A stretch of DNA of 64,000 nucleotides from Castor canadensis (taxonomy: Eukaryota > Chordata > Mammalia > Rodentia > Castoridae): contig NC_133397.1 in assembly GCF_047511655.1 (NCBI RefSeq), positions 17,137,501-17,201,500 on the forward strand. Reading direction: 5' to 3'. Position numbers and translations under genes: made by a program. Shown here one piece after another: positions 22,590-35,228 of this stretch (position 1 is its first letter; every line of letters starts with the position of its first letter). The notes beneath the pieces were generated by a model. That model was not told the origin of the DNA and searched no databases. It saw only the letters and a program-made list of their open reading frames with translations.

Positions 22590-22905
22590 ATTAATTGCTT
22601 AATGTTTCTCTCCCTTACATTTTATTCACTGCTCTATTCCTGGCACCCAACACAATGCACTGTAATACACTAGGTGCTTAAGAAATAGTTATTGAGTAGG
22701 AGGTGCAATCCCAGCTACTTGGGATGTGGAAGCAGGAGGATCACGAGTTCAAGGCTAGACTCAGCAAAAGTTTTTGAGACCCTGTCTCAAAAACAAAATG
22801 CAAACAAAAGGACTGGGGGTATTGCTCAAGTGGTAGAGCACTTGCCTATCATGCACAAGATCCTGGGTTCAATTCCCAGTACTGCAATAAAAACAACAAA
22901 AGTTA
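22590..22905 (+). mobile_element. L2/MIR-like fragment then composite 7SL-tRNA SINE
   Basis: The L2-like end is CTGGCACCCAACACAATG with CTAGGTGCTTAAGAAATAGT. The SINE at about 22697-22903 has a B1-like half (TCCCAGCTACTTGGGATGTG, GACCCTGTCTCAAAAAC) and a tRNA-like half (GGTATTGCTCAAGTGGTAGA, CTGGGTTCAATTCCCAGTAC). AGTTATTGA-type repeats at about 22687 and 22900 may be the target-site duplication. This copy shows both halves of the dimer in forward order. Confidence 0.85.
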
Positions 22906-23567
22906 TTGAAAAAAAGCATACAAAAGAATTCACAAAAGTGGAAGATAGATTCCTTATGGTACTTTCACATGAAGAGAAAAACCAGTAGTCATCAATAATT
23001 TAAAAATCTATCCTTTGTGAACACCTTCTAGCCAGGAAAGCTGGGCAAATAGGAATGTTATCATCCCAACCTATCTTGGAAAACATGCAGAAGACTCTAG
23101 CTAAAACCGTAGTTGTGAATGAAAAGGCCCACCTCTGCTTAAACTGCTCAATCATGGGAAATTTTTTTCAAAGATGGCTGAAGCAGTTCATCTCATGTTC
23201 CATTGCAATGGGTCTTTGCTCATTCTAACAAGAGTGGGTATGCAGTTATCTTCTCTTTGAACCTGGAGTGGCTTTGTGACCTGCTTTGGCTAACAGAGTT
23301 CAGACAAAATGAAGCTATTGGAGATCTATGCCCTGTCTTCAAAAATGTTTGTGGGATATGATGTCTCTCCACTCTTTGGGAACACTGCCCCATGACTGCC
23401 ATGTAAGGAAATTAGGTTTGGCTGGTGGAGGGTGAAAGGCCACATGGAGGAGGAACTCAGCCAACAGCCAGCACCAACTTCTAGGCATTGGAGTGAGACC
23501 CTCCTCGGCCTTCCTGCCCTGCTAACCTATCAGATGTAACTAACCATACAAGAGAGCTCAGGAGAAC
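22906..23567. other. Intergenic, nothing recognised
   Basis: No gene or named repeat. Confidence 0.45.
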
Positions 23568-23662
23568 TGGAGGCACACTCAAGTGGTAAAGCACTTGCCT
23601 AGAGAGCATGAGGCCCTGAGTTTGAACTCCTGTCAGAGAGAGAGAAAGAGAGAGAGAGAGAC
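23568..23662 (+). mobile_element. tRNA-like SINE with (GA)n tail
   Basis: CTCAAGTGGTAAAGCACTTG and GAGGCCCTGAGTTTGAACTC form a tRNA-like SINE; the tail has become GA-rich (23633-23662). Confidence 0.8.
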
Positions 23663-24119
23663 CAGGGTATAACAACACAGAAGCTCACAGAACTGAGAGA
23701 AGGTTTAATCTCTGCTGGGTGGCTTGTTACCCAGTAAAGGCTGGCTGATCACTAGTCCTGATTTCTGCATGATGAGGCCATTTCCATTTCTCCTTCTTTA
23801 AGCAGTCATGTTTTCCCTCCTGATCCCGGTGCCATACTCAGTGTGACTCATCAGAATCCTCCAGACAATCACTGTTTCCAACTATAGATTCAAAAAAGAA
23901 GACAGATAAGATTAATGATTCATAGCAAGGCCTCATGTGTGACCCTGACCTAGTCTGGATGTTAGGGGCATCTTCAGGGATCCCTTTTTTGCTGAAGGTG
24001 GCCACATTTAGTCACCTAGGCCATGGATCTTAAGCTGAAGGCAGAGTCACTGTGCATATCTCATACTCCCTAGGTTGGCTGCAATTTCCTTTCTTTTCTT
24101 TTTGTGTGTGTGTGTGTGT

Positions 24120-24549
24120 CCTGGTTTATTGAACATATTACAGCCCAGGAGAAAGATTTAAATCGTTCTACTTGGTGTTTGGAAATTCATTACAATTGTA
24201 GGCTGAGTGACCTGCAGATTTGAGTGTCAGGTTCTAGTTCAGTGATCTGATACAGGGCTGAGACCTCCGGAACACAATCACCACACCTTTCTCTCTCCTC
24301 CTCCTGCAGCTTGATGGTGATACCTCTCACAAGGCCCATCTGGATCCACCTCATGGGATGCACGACATAGCCTGAGATCTTGTTGCAGAGTTTTTGCTGG
24401 GAATATGGTGATCTTCCATGCATGCTTATTGGTGTGTAAGTTGTTGCCCAGGCACATGTAGTACTTCTTGATATTGACTTAGTCTGCCTTATTCACAGTT
24501 TTGGTGTGAACAAGGCCTGTGTTGGCAGGTCTTGGTAAAAGAGGAAAGA
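24120..24549 (-). pseudogene. RPS17: RPS17 processed pseudogene
   Basis: Read on the minus strand, the intronless copy contains RPS17 5' UTR (CTCTTTTACCAAGACCTGCC), then [40 protein letters not shown] and a 3' end CTGGGCTGTAATATGTTC AATAAAC. Functional RPS17 (40S subunit, 135 aa) reads [20 protein letters not shown] and [20 protein letters not shown]. The start codon is ACA (24518-24520 on +). There is an in-frame TAA at codon 14 and a frame change before the conserved middle, so it is dead. The former poly(A) tail corresponds to the T/GT-rich tract at 24090-24119. Confidence 0.9.
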
Positions 24550-24559
24550 GCGGTTACAA

Positions 24560-25195
24560 TTTCTAAACTTGAAATGCAACTCAGGATTTCTGTCATATGA
24601 AAAGTTCCTTCCAATGATACACGGATGTGTTCTAGAAGCTTATCCACGTGTATACACATTGGCTTATCCAATTGAAGCATTGGTTATTCCAGCACTGTTT
24701 GTAGCCAAAAAAACAAAACAAAGCAAGCAAACAAATAAGCAGATTAAAAAAACCCCTTCTAAAAACCTAAGTGTCCAACAACAGGAGAATGGATAAATAT
24801 TTAATGCAATAATATACAAGTAAAATGAGCGAACAAAATCTACATGTATCAACATGGCTAAGTCTCAAAATAACATATCAAGTAAAAATAGAAAGTTGCA
24901 GAAAATTACAAAAAGTATGATATTGTTCATGCAAAAGTCAAAAACATGCAGAACACCACCAGATATTCTTTAGGACAGTCACATGTAGTAAGTGTCTAAC
25001 AGATGCATGAGGATGTTAAACAACACATTCAGAGGAGGAAGGCTGGAGGACAGGATGGGGGAGGAGTACACAGAAGTTGCATAGGTACTTCATTGATTTG
25101 TAATAGTACAGGAAGTTCAATGCTTGGCAAAGCTAGGTAATGGGTATTATTATCAATATTTTTGTATGCTTGAGATTCATTATAGATAAAAAATG
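24560..25195 (+). mobile_element. Ancient L1 (L1M-type) 3' end
   Basis: CACTGTTTGTAGCCAAAAA, GTGTCCAACAACAGGAGAAT GGATAAAT and ATCAACATGGCTAAGTCTCA follow the end of ORF2 in old mammalian L1s; the rest is diverged 3' UTR. No usable frame remains. Confidence 0.7.
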
Positions 25196-26027
25196 CAAAA
25201 GTTCCCCCTTTCTTTTACTGGCCACGAATCCTTTCTATGGTCCAATCTCGTTACACACCCTTGTATGGGCATGCTTAGTTTAATTTTGTGACAATAAAGC
25301 CTTTTAAATTTTGGAGCATTGCAGAAGGGAAACAGAGAGAGTTGTCTCCAGGGAGGGATGTTTTCCAGAATGGTCTCAGTAAATGATCCATGAGCTAGTG
25401 AATGGTTTTGGCAGGACTTGCACCAATTACCCACACCCATGCATGATGGTCTCTCATTGGGCATCACAGCTACTGGCGTTAAGAACAAGGTCAGTTCTTG
25501 ATGAAGACCTTGGGAAGTGTCCACTCATACAGACAGCACCTTGTTGGACAGGTCAATACTGAGCTCTGTTTCAGGAGTGAGTGGATGACTCGTTGGAAGG
25601 GAAAGGATGAGGGGCAATTTGAAAAACATACATTGAGGAAGGGAGTGAACAAATAGTATTCACAGCACAAGAGCTCAAAAGTCACTTCTATGTGAAATTA
25701 GAAGACCCTCACATAGAAGAGTCTAGATATAGTGGTGGTGATTATAGTAACGGGAGTTTTAATGTTCCTCTGAATCAGGCCACGGTACATGGTTGCTGTC
25801 CACTTGCACAGATTGCTCATAGTAAGCTAGTTTGATATTTATTGACTGTGCTACCCTCACAAGTTATTTAAACTCCAATCTCTGATTCCTTGTCTCTAAA
25901 TTATAGGAATTTAATAGTGAAATACAAATAAAAGTGGGCTACCTTGCTTGAAATTCAGTTCTGTGTTGCATCCAGAAAACACATAATTCCAGCTCAAAAA
26001 CAATCTTGATAAGAAATGTATCTTACA
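25196..26027. other. Intergenic, nothing recognised
   Basis: Two reverse-strand open stretches (about 114 and 64 codons) show no domain and no splice context. Confidence 0.4.
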
Positions 26028-26160
26028 GGTATGGTGATGCACACCTGTAATTCCAGGAATTGGGAAGCTGAAGCAAGAGGATCATGAACTGAAGGCGCTG
26101 GAGCTATGAATGGCAAGATCCTGTCTTAATGAAAAGGAAAGAAAGAAAGGTAAATAAATT
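26028..26160 (+). mobile_element. B1-like SINE, diverged
   Basis: GGTATGGTGATGCACACCTG TAATTCCAG, then GAGGATCATGAACTGAAGG, and an A-rich tail. Confidence 0.7.
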
Positions 26161-27781
26161 AATAAATAAATGTTAATATGTATATAGCTCTTTCTCAAAG
26201 ACATGACACAAAGGAGAGTTATAGAGTAAAATGATAAAATTTCCTAAACATCTTCTTTACTCCAGAGTCCTGTCCTCAGGGCAACTCCTTCCCCAAATTT
26301 CACTCTTTTCTACATCTCCAAATTGGGCTGTCTCCCTCCTTTATCACCTCCGTTCTTTCCGGACCCCTTCTCGGGCCTTCTCAACCACTTGCTTTCTTCT
26401 AAGAGAAGTCCAGGGCCCTTCAAAATGCACATCAATTTAGCCCTTAGCCCCTTTCAAGTCTTCTCTCTACTAGTGATCACATCAAAGGGCTGGTTGGCCA
26501 AAAGGTAAAGCTAGAACCCACCTGGAAAAGGAGGAAGACACTCTCTATGGACACGAGAGAACCTTGCTCAGGATTGTTAGGAGGTTAAATGAGATACTGC
26601 AATGGACACACAACTGTTAGCAATTGTTCCTATTTCTAGAACCATATCACTAGTATTAGTAGTATATTAATATTATTTATTAGAATTATTAGTATTATTA
26701 TTTCTAAAGGCTTGATTTGCTTTGTTTGAATTCCAAGAACATCAACCAAAAGCTTAACAGGAAGTTCTAAATCCCACTGTGGTCAAGATGAGGTGGAGCA
26801 TTGCCCTCTCCTACCTGTGACGAGGGACACTGATGTGGTTGCTTATGAGATGTGAGGGGACTGCTGGGCTGCCCTCTACTGTCTCTGGGCATTGTACCTA
26901 AGGGAGGTGTGCCCTTGCCCTTGAGTTCTGGCCAGAATGCCCAGGGTTCAATTTTCTCATGCTCCATATGGATGGCTCAGCAACCATTCCACCTGGGTTG
27001 AGTGGCAACCCAGGTGGGTTGATGGCAACACCTTGGAAGGGAGCCTTGTCCTGTGATCACCTGACTGGCCTGTCCCACAAAATCAGCAGGTCTCAGGGAA
27101 AATTCTTAGACCGCCTCTGAAGGACTGAGCCCTAACCTTGGCAGTATACCTTAAGGACATGAACAAATGGCCATGTACTGAAAGGATGGCTCCCAGGATG
27201 GGCAAGGGGCTGGAGCCAGGGCCTGCAGAGATTGGCTGCAGAAACTAGAGCTGATTAGCTTGGATAGGAAAGGACTAGGGGAGGTAGACATTTCCCAGAA
27301 TGGAAGCGCTGTCCTGAGACAAGGCAGCAGGCTCCTTAAGTGGCACCTCAGAAGAGACCCCGAGGGAATGGGTGGAGCCCATTTCTTTCTTCTCACACTA
27401 CTGTCATCATGGCTGTATGAAACAAAACCAAATATGTCACTACTTCCTTAAAACTTTCAGTATAATAACATACCTATATGTTAAAAAAACATTAATCTCC
27501 CTGTTGTCCTCGATTTAACCTACTTTCTGTTCCTACAAAAAAAGCTAACAGAGTAGGCCTTGCTGCTTATTTGTAGAAAGGCCTGCTTACAAGTTTGGCC
27601 CTTGCCTGGAATCTGGGAACCTAGGTTTGGGGAAAGTTCTCACTGTTAACTGGTAAGGATGCTTGCTGTGCTAAACTGTTTGTACAAACAGTATGTTAAT
27701 GCTGAATACTTGCTTTCCTTCTGGGAGTCTAGAATTTGGGATTATGCCAGGCAGAGGGTGCCTGTGTGATCAGCCCTGAAT
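26161..27781. other. Intergenic, nothing recognised
   Basis: A short TTA/ATT-rich tract lies at about 26650-26705. Otherwise no gene or named repeat. Confidence 0.45.
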
Positions 27782-28242
27782 TAGTCAGTATTCTCCAGAG
27801 AAACAGAACCAGTAGGAGGTATTTGTGGAGAGATTGGGAGGGGAAGAGAAGGGAAAGGGTGAAGGAGAAAAATAAAAATACTTAGCGACTGGCCAGGTCA
27901 AAATATGTAGGGCATATTAGTGGACTGGAAATTCATGTTGCAGTTTTGAGCATAAATTCTGCAGGACAACAGGCTGGAAAACCAGGCAGGGTTCTATGTT
28001 GCAGTCTTAGGGAATTCTGTCTTATTCTCAGGGCAACCTTAGTCTTTGCTCTTAAGGCCTCCAATTTATTGGATGAGGCTTACCATATTATGGATGGCAA
28101 CCTTACTCTGGAGTTTACTGATTTAAATGTTAATCTCATCTTTTAAAAAAATGTCTTCACAGCAACATCTACACGTTTTTGACCAAACATCTGGGCACCA
28201 TAGCTTAACCAAGTGGATATATAAAATTAACCTTCACAGTCC
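27782..28242 (-). mobile_element. MaLR-type solo LTR fossil
   Basis: TTAGTCAGTATTCTCCAGAG AAACAGAACCAGTAGG at the left and TAAAATTAACCTTCACAG at the right, with CTTAAGGCCTCCAATTTATT inside. Same broad type as 10838-11362 and 19215-19708, reverse orientation, old. Confidence 0.55.
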
Positions 28243-30228
28243 CCGGTGAAAGTCCTGGATGCTGAAATTCCTTGGTTGGTACCATTTCACGTTTGTCTTT
28301 CCAACTCACAGCCATGGAAATTGTGCCTTGCATGCTCCACTGGGAGAAGACTTGCGTGGAGGATTCTCAAAAACGAACAATCTCCCTTACGCTTGGTTTT
28401 CCCAGACTTTGCCCCATGTGCCTTTTCCCTTTGCTGATTCTGCTTTGTATTTTTCTTTGCTGTAATAAATCATAGCTATTGAGTCTTATCGGTCCTATCA
28501 GTGGATTGTTAAAACTACAGGTGGTCCTGGGAACTTCTGACTCACATTCATATGCTCTGATCTGGACCAGGCTATCCTCCCAGGCCGAGTAACTGCCTCT
28601 CTTAACCTTAGCCCCCATATTCCTCTCATCCTGAGCCAACCAGTACCTGCATCTGCTGTGACATCTCGCGCCTCCTCATCTGAAAGGCCTTTCTCCTCTT
28701 GTCTTTGGCCTGGCTAACTTTCATGCCCCCATCCAGACTCAGCTTTTTTCTTAACCAGTGCTGCAGAAGTATCCATCCCCAAACCCAGGGCTCAAGTAAA
28801 GAAGCAATAATTTATTACTTCTCATGATTTTGTGGATGGTTGAGTCAGACAGTTGTTCTGCTTCCCATGGGGTCAGCTGGAGTTTTAGGGTGGAAGGTTC
28901 TAAAGGTTCCACCCACATGGGTGGCAGCTAGTGCCGGCCACTCACTGTTAGCTTAGCTGAGGCCAAAGGCCAAGGGCAAAATTCTCTTCCCTATGGGCTT
29001 CTCCATGTTGTTGATTTTCTTGAAATCATGGCAGCTAGAATCTGGGAAGAACTATTGCAAAGGGCAAGCCCTGATGTGCAAGCACTTATCGAGCTGCAGC
29101 TTGCATCATTTGTGCTGGGGTCCCATGGATGTGAACTTGTGCCAAGACCAAGCTCAGCATCATCATGGGAGGGGACTGCACAAGGAGATAAATACTGGAG
29201 GGTATACAGCTCATCGGGGACCACCAAAGTGCAACATACCTGTACTTCAAGCCTTCTCCATCTTCCTTGGGCCCCTCCCTGCACTTACTCATCATAGCAC
29301 TTACACCATGCTAGACTGAAAGAGTTTAATCGTGATAAGTATTATGCTGGACTGGGGCTTTCCATTCTTCCTACATCCCATTCCTGATCCAGAATATGTC
29401 TGCAGGAGGAGTGATGGAATGAAAGCAGCAACTGTTGCCCCCTCCTTCCTGTTTTCCACATGCAAGCCCCGTTCCGACCTCATTTAGACTTGAGAAGTTC
29501 AGTAGCCGTGAGATGCCAACTATACTATGTCCCTACATTCCTTAAAAGTATGGCTGTGGGTTCCTATACATAGTCCCTGGCAGACAGGAAGCACCTAAGA
29601 AACATTAATGAAATGAATAAACGAATGAATATAGAGTGGGCGAACTTTCTAGGTGGTTACTGAGATTTCCAAGCCATAAATGTATCAACTTTTTTCTTAA
29701 ACATACATTGTAATCATACTGAGCAGAAGTCACACACCATGTTCTCCAGATGAAGCAGTTCCATGCAGTATGTCAGTGCTCTCCTTTCTGACTGTGGTCC
29801 CAAGGAAGGACAGTTTCTCTTGCTCAGCTGTGTCCATAGCACTGTGTGGCTGGAGCAGAGAAGCATGGGGGCTCCTCATGCATCTGTCCTCAACTCTCCA
29901 GATTCCCTGGTTCTGAGCAGTGACTCCTGATATAGGCTCAGTCTGCTTCTATAAATAGCCAACTCATCTTCAGTGGTAATACACTAAGTGTGGAAATCCA
30001 TTGTGAGCGCAACTCCTCCCCTATTGCAAAATTCTGACATCATAAGGGAACACATGAAGTGAATCATCCCTATATAAATACTGGATTAGATCATTTGCTT
30101 TCAAGACTAAAAAAAGGGAAGTGAAAAAACTTGTTCTGTTCTTCTATTGACAGGGTGTAGATTACCCATCCCTCTGTATGCTAGCCCCTCTGAGCTGTGA
30201 GAACAGCTTGTCCTTACTTGAGATCATT
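28243..30228. other. Intergenic; possible LTR-like piece at 28740-29010
   Basis: GCAATAATTTATTACTTCTC ATGATTTTGTGG resembles the reverse of an old mammalian LTR; family not assigned. Open stretches near 28990-29320 on both strands show no domain. Nothing else is recognised. Confidence 0.4.
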
Positions 30229-30480
30229 GAATGGGGTGTGAGTCAGTATTAGGGTGCTTGCCTCATGCAGGAAAGACCCCTGGGTTTGATCCTCAGCACT
30301 GAAAAAAAAAAGGTGCTGGGCTCTTGTGACTCATGCCTGTAATCCTAGTCACTGGGGCAAATAGTTCCAGAGACCCTATCTTGAAAATACCCAACACAAA
30401 AAATGACTGGGCAGGTGGTAGAACACCTGCCTCACAAGCATGAGGCCCTGAATTCAAATTCCAGTGCTGCAAAAAAAGAA
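30229..30480 (+). mobile_element. ID-like SINE followed by a composite SINE
   Basis: 30229-30311: GGGTGCTTGCCTCATGCAGG ... TTTGATCCTCAGCACTG plus A-tail. 30312-30480: a 7SL-like half (ACTCATGCCTGTAATCCTAG) and a tRNA-like half (CATGAGGCCCTGAATTCAAA) plus A-rich tail. Two head-to-tail forward copies. Confidence 0.8.
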
Positions 30481-30744
30481 AAAGGGAAAAGTTTTCCAGG
30501 TTCCATCCTTTGACCTCAGTTTAAGCAACTCAATAAAAGTAAGTTTTAAATAACAAAACCAAATATATCTTTAAATAAGAACTTTCTTTTTCCTTTATGA
30601 AAGTATTAACGATATTATTTTTGACAAGTGAGCTCCCCCTTCATCTGTTTAAATGAAATTTATCCAGCTCAGAGAACAAACTGGTTCTGTTAGCTTAAAT
30701 TGGCCTGCTCTGCCTGCATATTTTTTTGAACACCACAATGGTTG

Positions 30745-30838
30745 GTTTGTTTGTTTGTTTATTGGTAGTGAGTGGGATTGAACTCAGGGCTTTGATTATG
30801 CTAGGCAAACGCTCTATCACTGAGCTACACCCCCAGCC
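30745..30838 (-). mobile_element. ID-like SINE
   Basis: A TTTG-rich tail then GGGATTGAACTCAGGGCTTT and CTCTATCACTGAGCTACACC CCCAGCCC. Confidence 0.85.
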
Positions 30839-32064
30839 CACAATGGCTTATTTTTAAATTCTGAGCTTCTAGAGCTTAGTTATGGCACATTTTCAAGTCC
30901 CGTACAGTTGCTACCACTACTGACTGTGTTACACACAGTTATGTACCTGAGGCCTAGAAGGGATGATTTGCTCAGGGCTGTAGACTAGGAAGGATTAAAA
31001 AGTGACCCTCCTCCTGCCTTCCCCCACAAAGCTCCCTCCCCTCCACTCACTGCACCTCCACACCACTCTCCTAGCTGGGCTACATTACTAAATGTATGTG
31101 CAATTTCAGCAGATGCCACAGAACCGGCAAGCATTTGCTGGGGCAGATTTTGTAAAGACAGCGCTGATATGATGGCAAGTTCTTGTGAACTTTTTCCTTT
31201 CTGCCCTGCCAGTCCTCAGGGCCACAAACTTCACAGTCTGCTGTCATCAGACAAACCTCATGTGTGGAAGGAGGAACATTTTTCTACTTCTTCCTCTGGC
31301 AGCTTCTCTCTTTTTGTCAAATGGCTCTGGTTGGAATTACAAAATCCACACAGTAAATGTTTTAGATGGTACAATTGGATTTCTCTTTTAAGTAGGAAAA
31401 ATCTTGTTATTCAAGGTCCTGCTCAAATATCACCTACAGTGTGAAGTGTCACTACAGTGTCCTTCATTTACATATTTGTAATGTCACCTACCACAGTGTG
31501 TGTGCCCTGTGCCTTGCTGCTTAACGCATGTGCCTTCATTTCCCCCTCTCTTCTCTGTGTACTCAATTGAAGTGAGAGGATTGGGATTCATAAGAGACTT
31601 TCTAAGAACAATTTACACCCATTCCTTTTCTACCAAAATTGGACAAGGACTAGGTTTTGATGCTCTTTTTTGAAAGGAGTACAGGTCATCATGTGTAGGG
31701 GCAAAGGGAAAACTTCCCCTTCATCCTCTGAAGGCTTGTTGAAGTGATCAGACAGACCAGCAAGAGAAAAAGGCATGCAAACTTATTTACTGTGCACAGG
31801 GTACAAAACCCAGCAAAGTTTAGAAGCTTACAAGCTTTCTTCATAGACAGAGATGGAGAAATATAGGTAATTTAGGCAAGAAGACAAGGACAAGGACAAG
31901 AGATTTTGATAATATTTTTTTGGAAAGGAAAATAGGTCAAATACAAAAATGTCCAAACAGCTTCTACTGTCCAGGAAAACACTGCCTACTGTTGGGGATG
32001 AGAGAGGGATGCTGTGAAGAGGGGGTGACTGGAGGGAAGATTAAAAGGAGTGGGAGGAAGCTGA
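30839..32064. other. Intergenic, nothing recognised
   Basis: No gene or named repeat. Confidence 0.45.
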
Positions 32065-32203
32065 ATGTGGTGGCCATGCCTGTAATTCCAGCTGCTTGGA
32101 AGGTTGAGGAAGGAGGATCATGAATTTGAGACCAGTCTGGGTAACATAGTGAGAACGAGCGTGCACGTGTGTGTGTGTGTGTGTGTGCGCACGTGTGTGT
32201 GTG

Positions 32204-32234
<31 letters not shown>
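32065..32234 (+). mobile_element. B1-like SINE with (GT)n tract at its end
   Basis: GGTGGCCATGCCTGTAATTC, GAGGATCATGAATTTGAGAC and TCTGGGTAACATAGTGAGAA are a B1-like body. A GT-rich tract of about 74 bp (32161-32234) replaces the usual tail. Confidence 0.8.
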
Positions 32235-32334
32235 TCCTCTCCTCCCCTCTCCTTTCCTCCACTCCCCTCCCCTGCTCTCCTCAACTTTAGTGTTCCTTTG
32301 GGTATCTGAGCTGCTCTGAAATCCAGGGGTGAGT

Positions 32335-32597
32335 TCACAGCTAGGTGGATCATGCTTGTAATCCTACTTGGGATCATGCCTGTAATCAATCCTACAGGTG
32401 GATCATGCCTGTAATCCTACTTGGGAGGCTGAGATACGGAGGATTGTGGCCCCAAGCCAACCTGGGGGAAATGTTTCTTAAGATCCCATCTCCAAACACA
32501 CCAGAGTAAAATGGAAAAGAGATGTGGTAGAACACCTGCTTTGCAAGTGAGAAGAAGCCCTGAGTTCAAACCCCAGTCTCACATAAAAAAAAAAAAA
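32335..32597 (+). mobile_element. Composite 7SL-tRNA SINE with repeated 5' segment
   Basis: The phrase GATCATGC(C/T)TGTAAT(C) CTACTTGGGA occurs in tandem near 32347-32425, so the 5' end is partly duplicated. Then come GGAGGATTGTGGCCCCAAGC and the tRNA-like half (TGCTTTGCAAGTGAGAAG, CCCTGAGTTCAAACCCCAGT) with an A-tail. Confidence 0.75.
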
Positions 32598-35228
32598 ACT
32601 TACAGGCAGAGGCAGGAAGATCAACAGGTGATGTACTGAGATGACAGTTAAGCAAGAGGATCTAGGGAGCCATTCGAACTTTCAGACATTTGAGAGCAGC
32701 ACTGTCCAGTAGGAATGTAATGTGAACCATGCATATTTTTACATTTCCTAGTTGTCACATTAAAAGATGTAAAAAGGTGAAATGATTGTGTAATATATCT
32801 AAATATATTTAACGTTAAATCTCATGTATTTAAAAATATACCCACTACATCCAAAGTATTGCCATCATGATATGTAATTAGTACAAAAATTGTTAATGAA
32901 CTATTTTACCTATTTTTCCATTTAAGCCTTCAAATTCTAGTGGTTATTTTATAGTCATATCACATCTTCATTTAGTTGCTAAATGTTTGTGGAAAGCCAT
33001 CTGTATATCTAAATACATCAAAAGTGGATTCACCTAGCCAATTCATTGTAAACATACCTTGGTTTCTCAGTAGCTGAATTGAATATCAGTTTTTAAATTT
33101 AACTAAAATTAAGTAACAATTAGAAACTCAGTTCTTCAGTGGCACTAGTGACATTTCAGGTGACATGTGGTTAGTGGCTACTGCAATTACAGTGAAAGAG
33201 CTGCCCCCTGCTCATCCTTTTTCCCCTTGGCCTGGTCCTGGGCTAGACATAGAGAGGTCAGGTCAGAGTTAAATGTCCGTGTTCCTAAGTGTAACAGTGT
33301 AGGTGGAGCAGTGTCCTGTGAGCCCAGCCTTCTCCTTCTCATCTTGGGGTTGCACTAGGTCTCAAGTTCAGGGCCAGAGAGGGCTACTTTACCTGCTGTT
33401 GTACATAGCTGGAGACCCCAAAAGGCAGCCCAGAAAGGGCTCCTCAGATGTGTAACTCTTGGCTGAATAGGCTCCATATGGATCAGAGGATTGCATGGGT
33501 TCATCCATGTGAAACAGGATAGCTAGTTCTAGAAGACCCTTTCATTTTTAAAGATCACTACATAGAGGAGGAAGGTTGAAATTTTCCTTAGAGACTTTAG
33601 CTACTCCTTAAATTAGGAAAAAAAAAAAATCCAATGGCTATCAAGAATATCTAATGCATTGCTAGTTCCCAGTAAATGCTTACTGGTAAATGAGTCATTG
33701 TTAGTTCTGACTATACCAGAGTGTCCAACAATGGCTTTCTTAACTAGATAAAAATTAGTTGATCTTTGTGATTAAAGTTGTTTTACATTTCTGCACATTA
33801 TAATTAAGGGAGAATAAAGCCCACTAGTTTGTAAATTAGTGAGGTTATGTCTGTGTAAATATATGCATAAAGAATTCTTAAAGAATCTACTTAAAACATT
33901 CTGTAGAATTTGACATCTTGTGAAAGATTTTAAAATAAAAATATTCACAAAGTGCTTGCTTTTAAAGTTTTTTTTTTAAAAACCACAAAGATTGCCACAA
34001 GGTGGCACTAAAATCTAATGAAAATTCCAATATCTGGTCTGGTCTTCGAGGAGGGGGAATGATTTACAGGAGACATTGGGCAAAAAACAACAAATAAACA
34101 AAGGGTAAGTAAATTAGGTTGAAGATCAGAAATAGATTAATACCGTTCTTTTTTCTGAAAGATAATTTTCCCCCTCTCCCACTGGTGTGGGTATGTTATC
34201 TGTTATACAATGAATCTATACGTTTATAAAATTATTAAAATGATTTGTCTCTTGGAAGAATTAGATTTTACCCTTGCCGTTCAGCAGTAAACTATGAAGG
34301 ATGAGCGGGCAGGGAGTAGGTTGTGCAGCACATCTCCTAGTTTGGAAAAGTTTATCCTAGAGCCGTGTGGTCTTTGAAGCAGCCAGTCTCTGTTGGGCTA
34401 GTCCAAGTATCATGAGCAAAAAAATGAATACCATGAAAAGAAGCCGCTGCAGGACACGGATTTTTCTATTTGTTTACTTTGGCATATTTGCCAGTCCTCA
34501 TATTTTTAGCAATTATTTTGATGTAGAGATTCAACTTTGGAACACCTCACATAGTATGTCTGAAAATCAGGAAGTTAATCCCTTTTCCTGGTTCTTTGTA
34601 TTTAATTTTTTTTAAAAAAAACATGGTACAAAGATTTAATTGTTTTATATTTTCTTAATATTTGAAACTTAAGGCCACAGCCAAGATTCCCAAGCTAAAT
34701 TAAGACCAAGGAAAGCAGTGTTAACAATACAGCCATAAAAAGTTTTGACTAAAAGAAGAAAAACATGTGTAGATAAGACTTTTCTAACAGGCTAAAAAAA
34801 AAAAAAAAAAAAAAATCCAGTTTGAAGCCCTAAATCAGTGAACAACAAAACTATGTAGCTACTCACAGATCAGTTCCTTAGGTCTGAAAAACAAAAACAG
34901 AACAAAATAAAAAGCTGGGCCTTGTAGTGGGCTAGAGGTCCTTCCCTTGCAAGTGTGAGGGAGCCTAGCTTTCCTGGTTTGCCAGTAAGACATTCCCTCT
35001 ATGGTGGGCGCCAAGAATTGGTGGAAGTAACATTGTCTTATTTGACCTGATTATGCCTGTAGAACCACACAGAGACCCAGATCTTAACTTATAAATTGTA
35101 TGTGAAAACACTACATGGTTGCATGAATTTGGTCAGTTGATTGTTAAAGCAGAATCTGGAGTTGAGTTAAGAACCCCCTACAAAATTCCAAGTGAGTTCT
35201 TGAGTACTTGGGTTAACTCTTCACAGTC
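32598..35228. other. AT-rich intergenic region
   Basis: 2.6 kb of AT-rich sequence. There is a possible diverged ID-like piece at about 34912-34985 and an A-run at 34795-34815. No gene assigned; an open stretch at 34367-34615 has no domain. Confidence 0.45.

Noticed and set aside
22830-22895. True tRNA genes suggested by A-box/B-box-like sequence (here and in similar loci)
   Set aside because: These are tRNA-derived SINE bodies with A-rich tails, not cloverleaf-forming tRNAs.
31964-32389. 141-codon reverse frame with a Thr-His run
   Set aside because: Translation of the GT microsatellite and SINE sequence.
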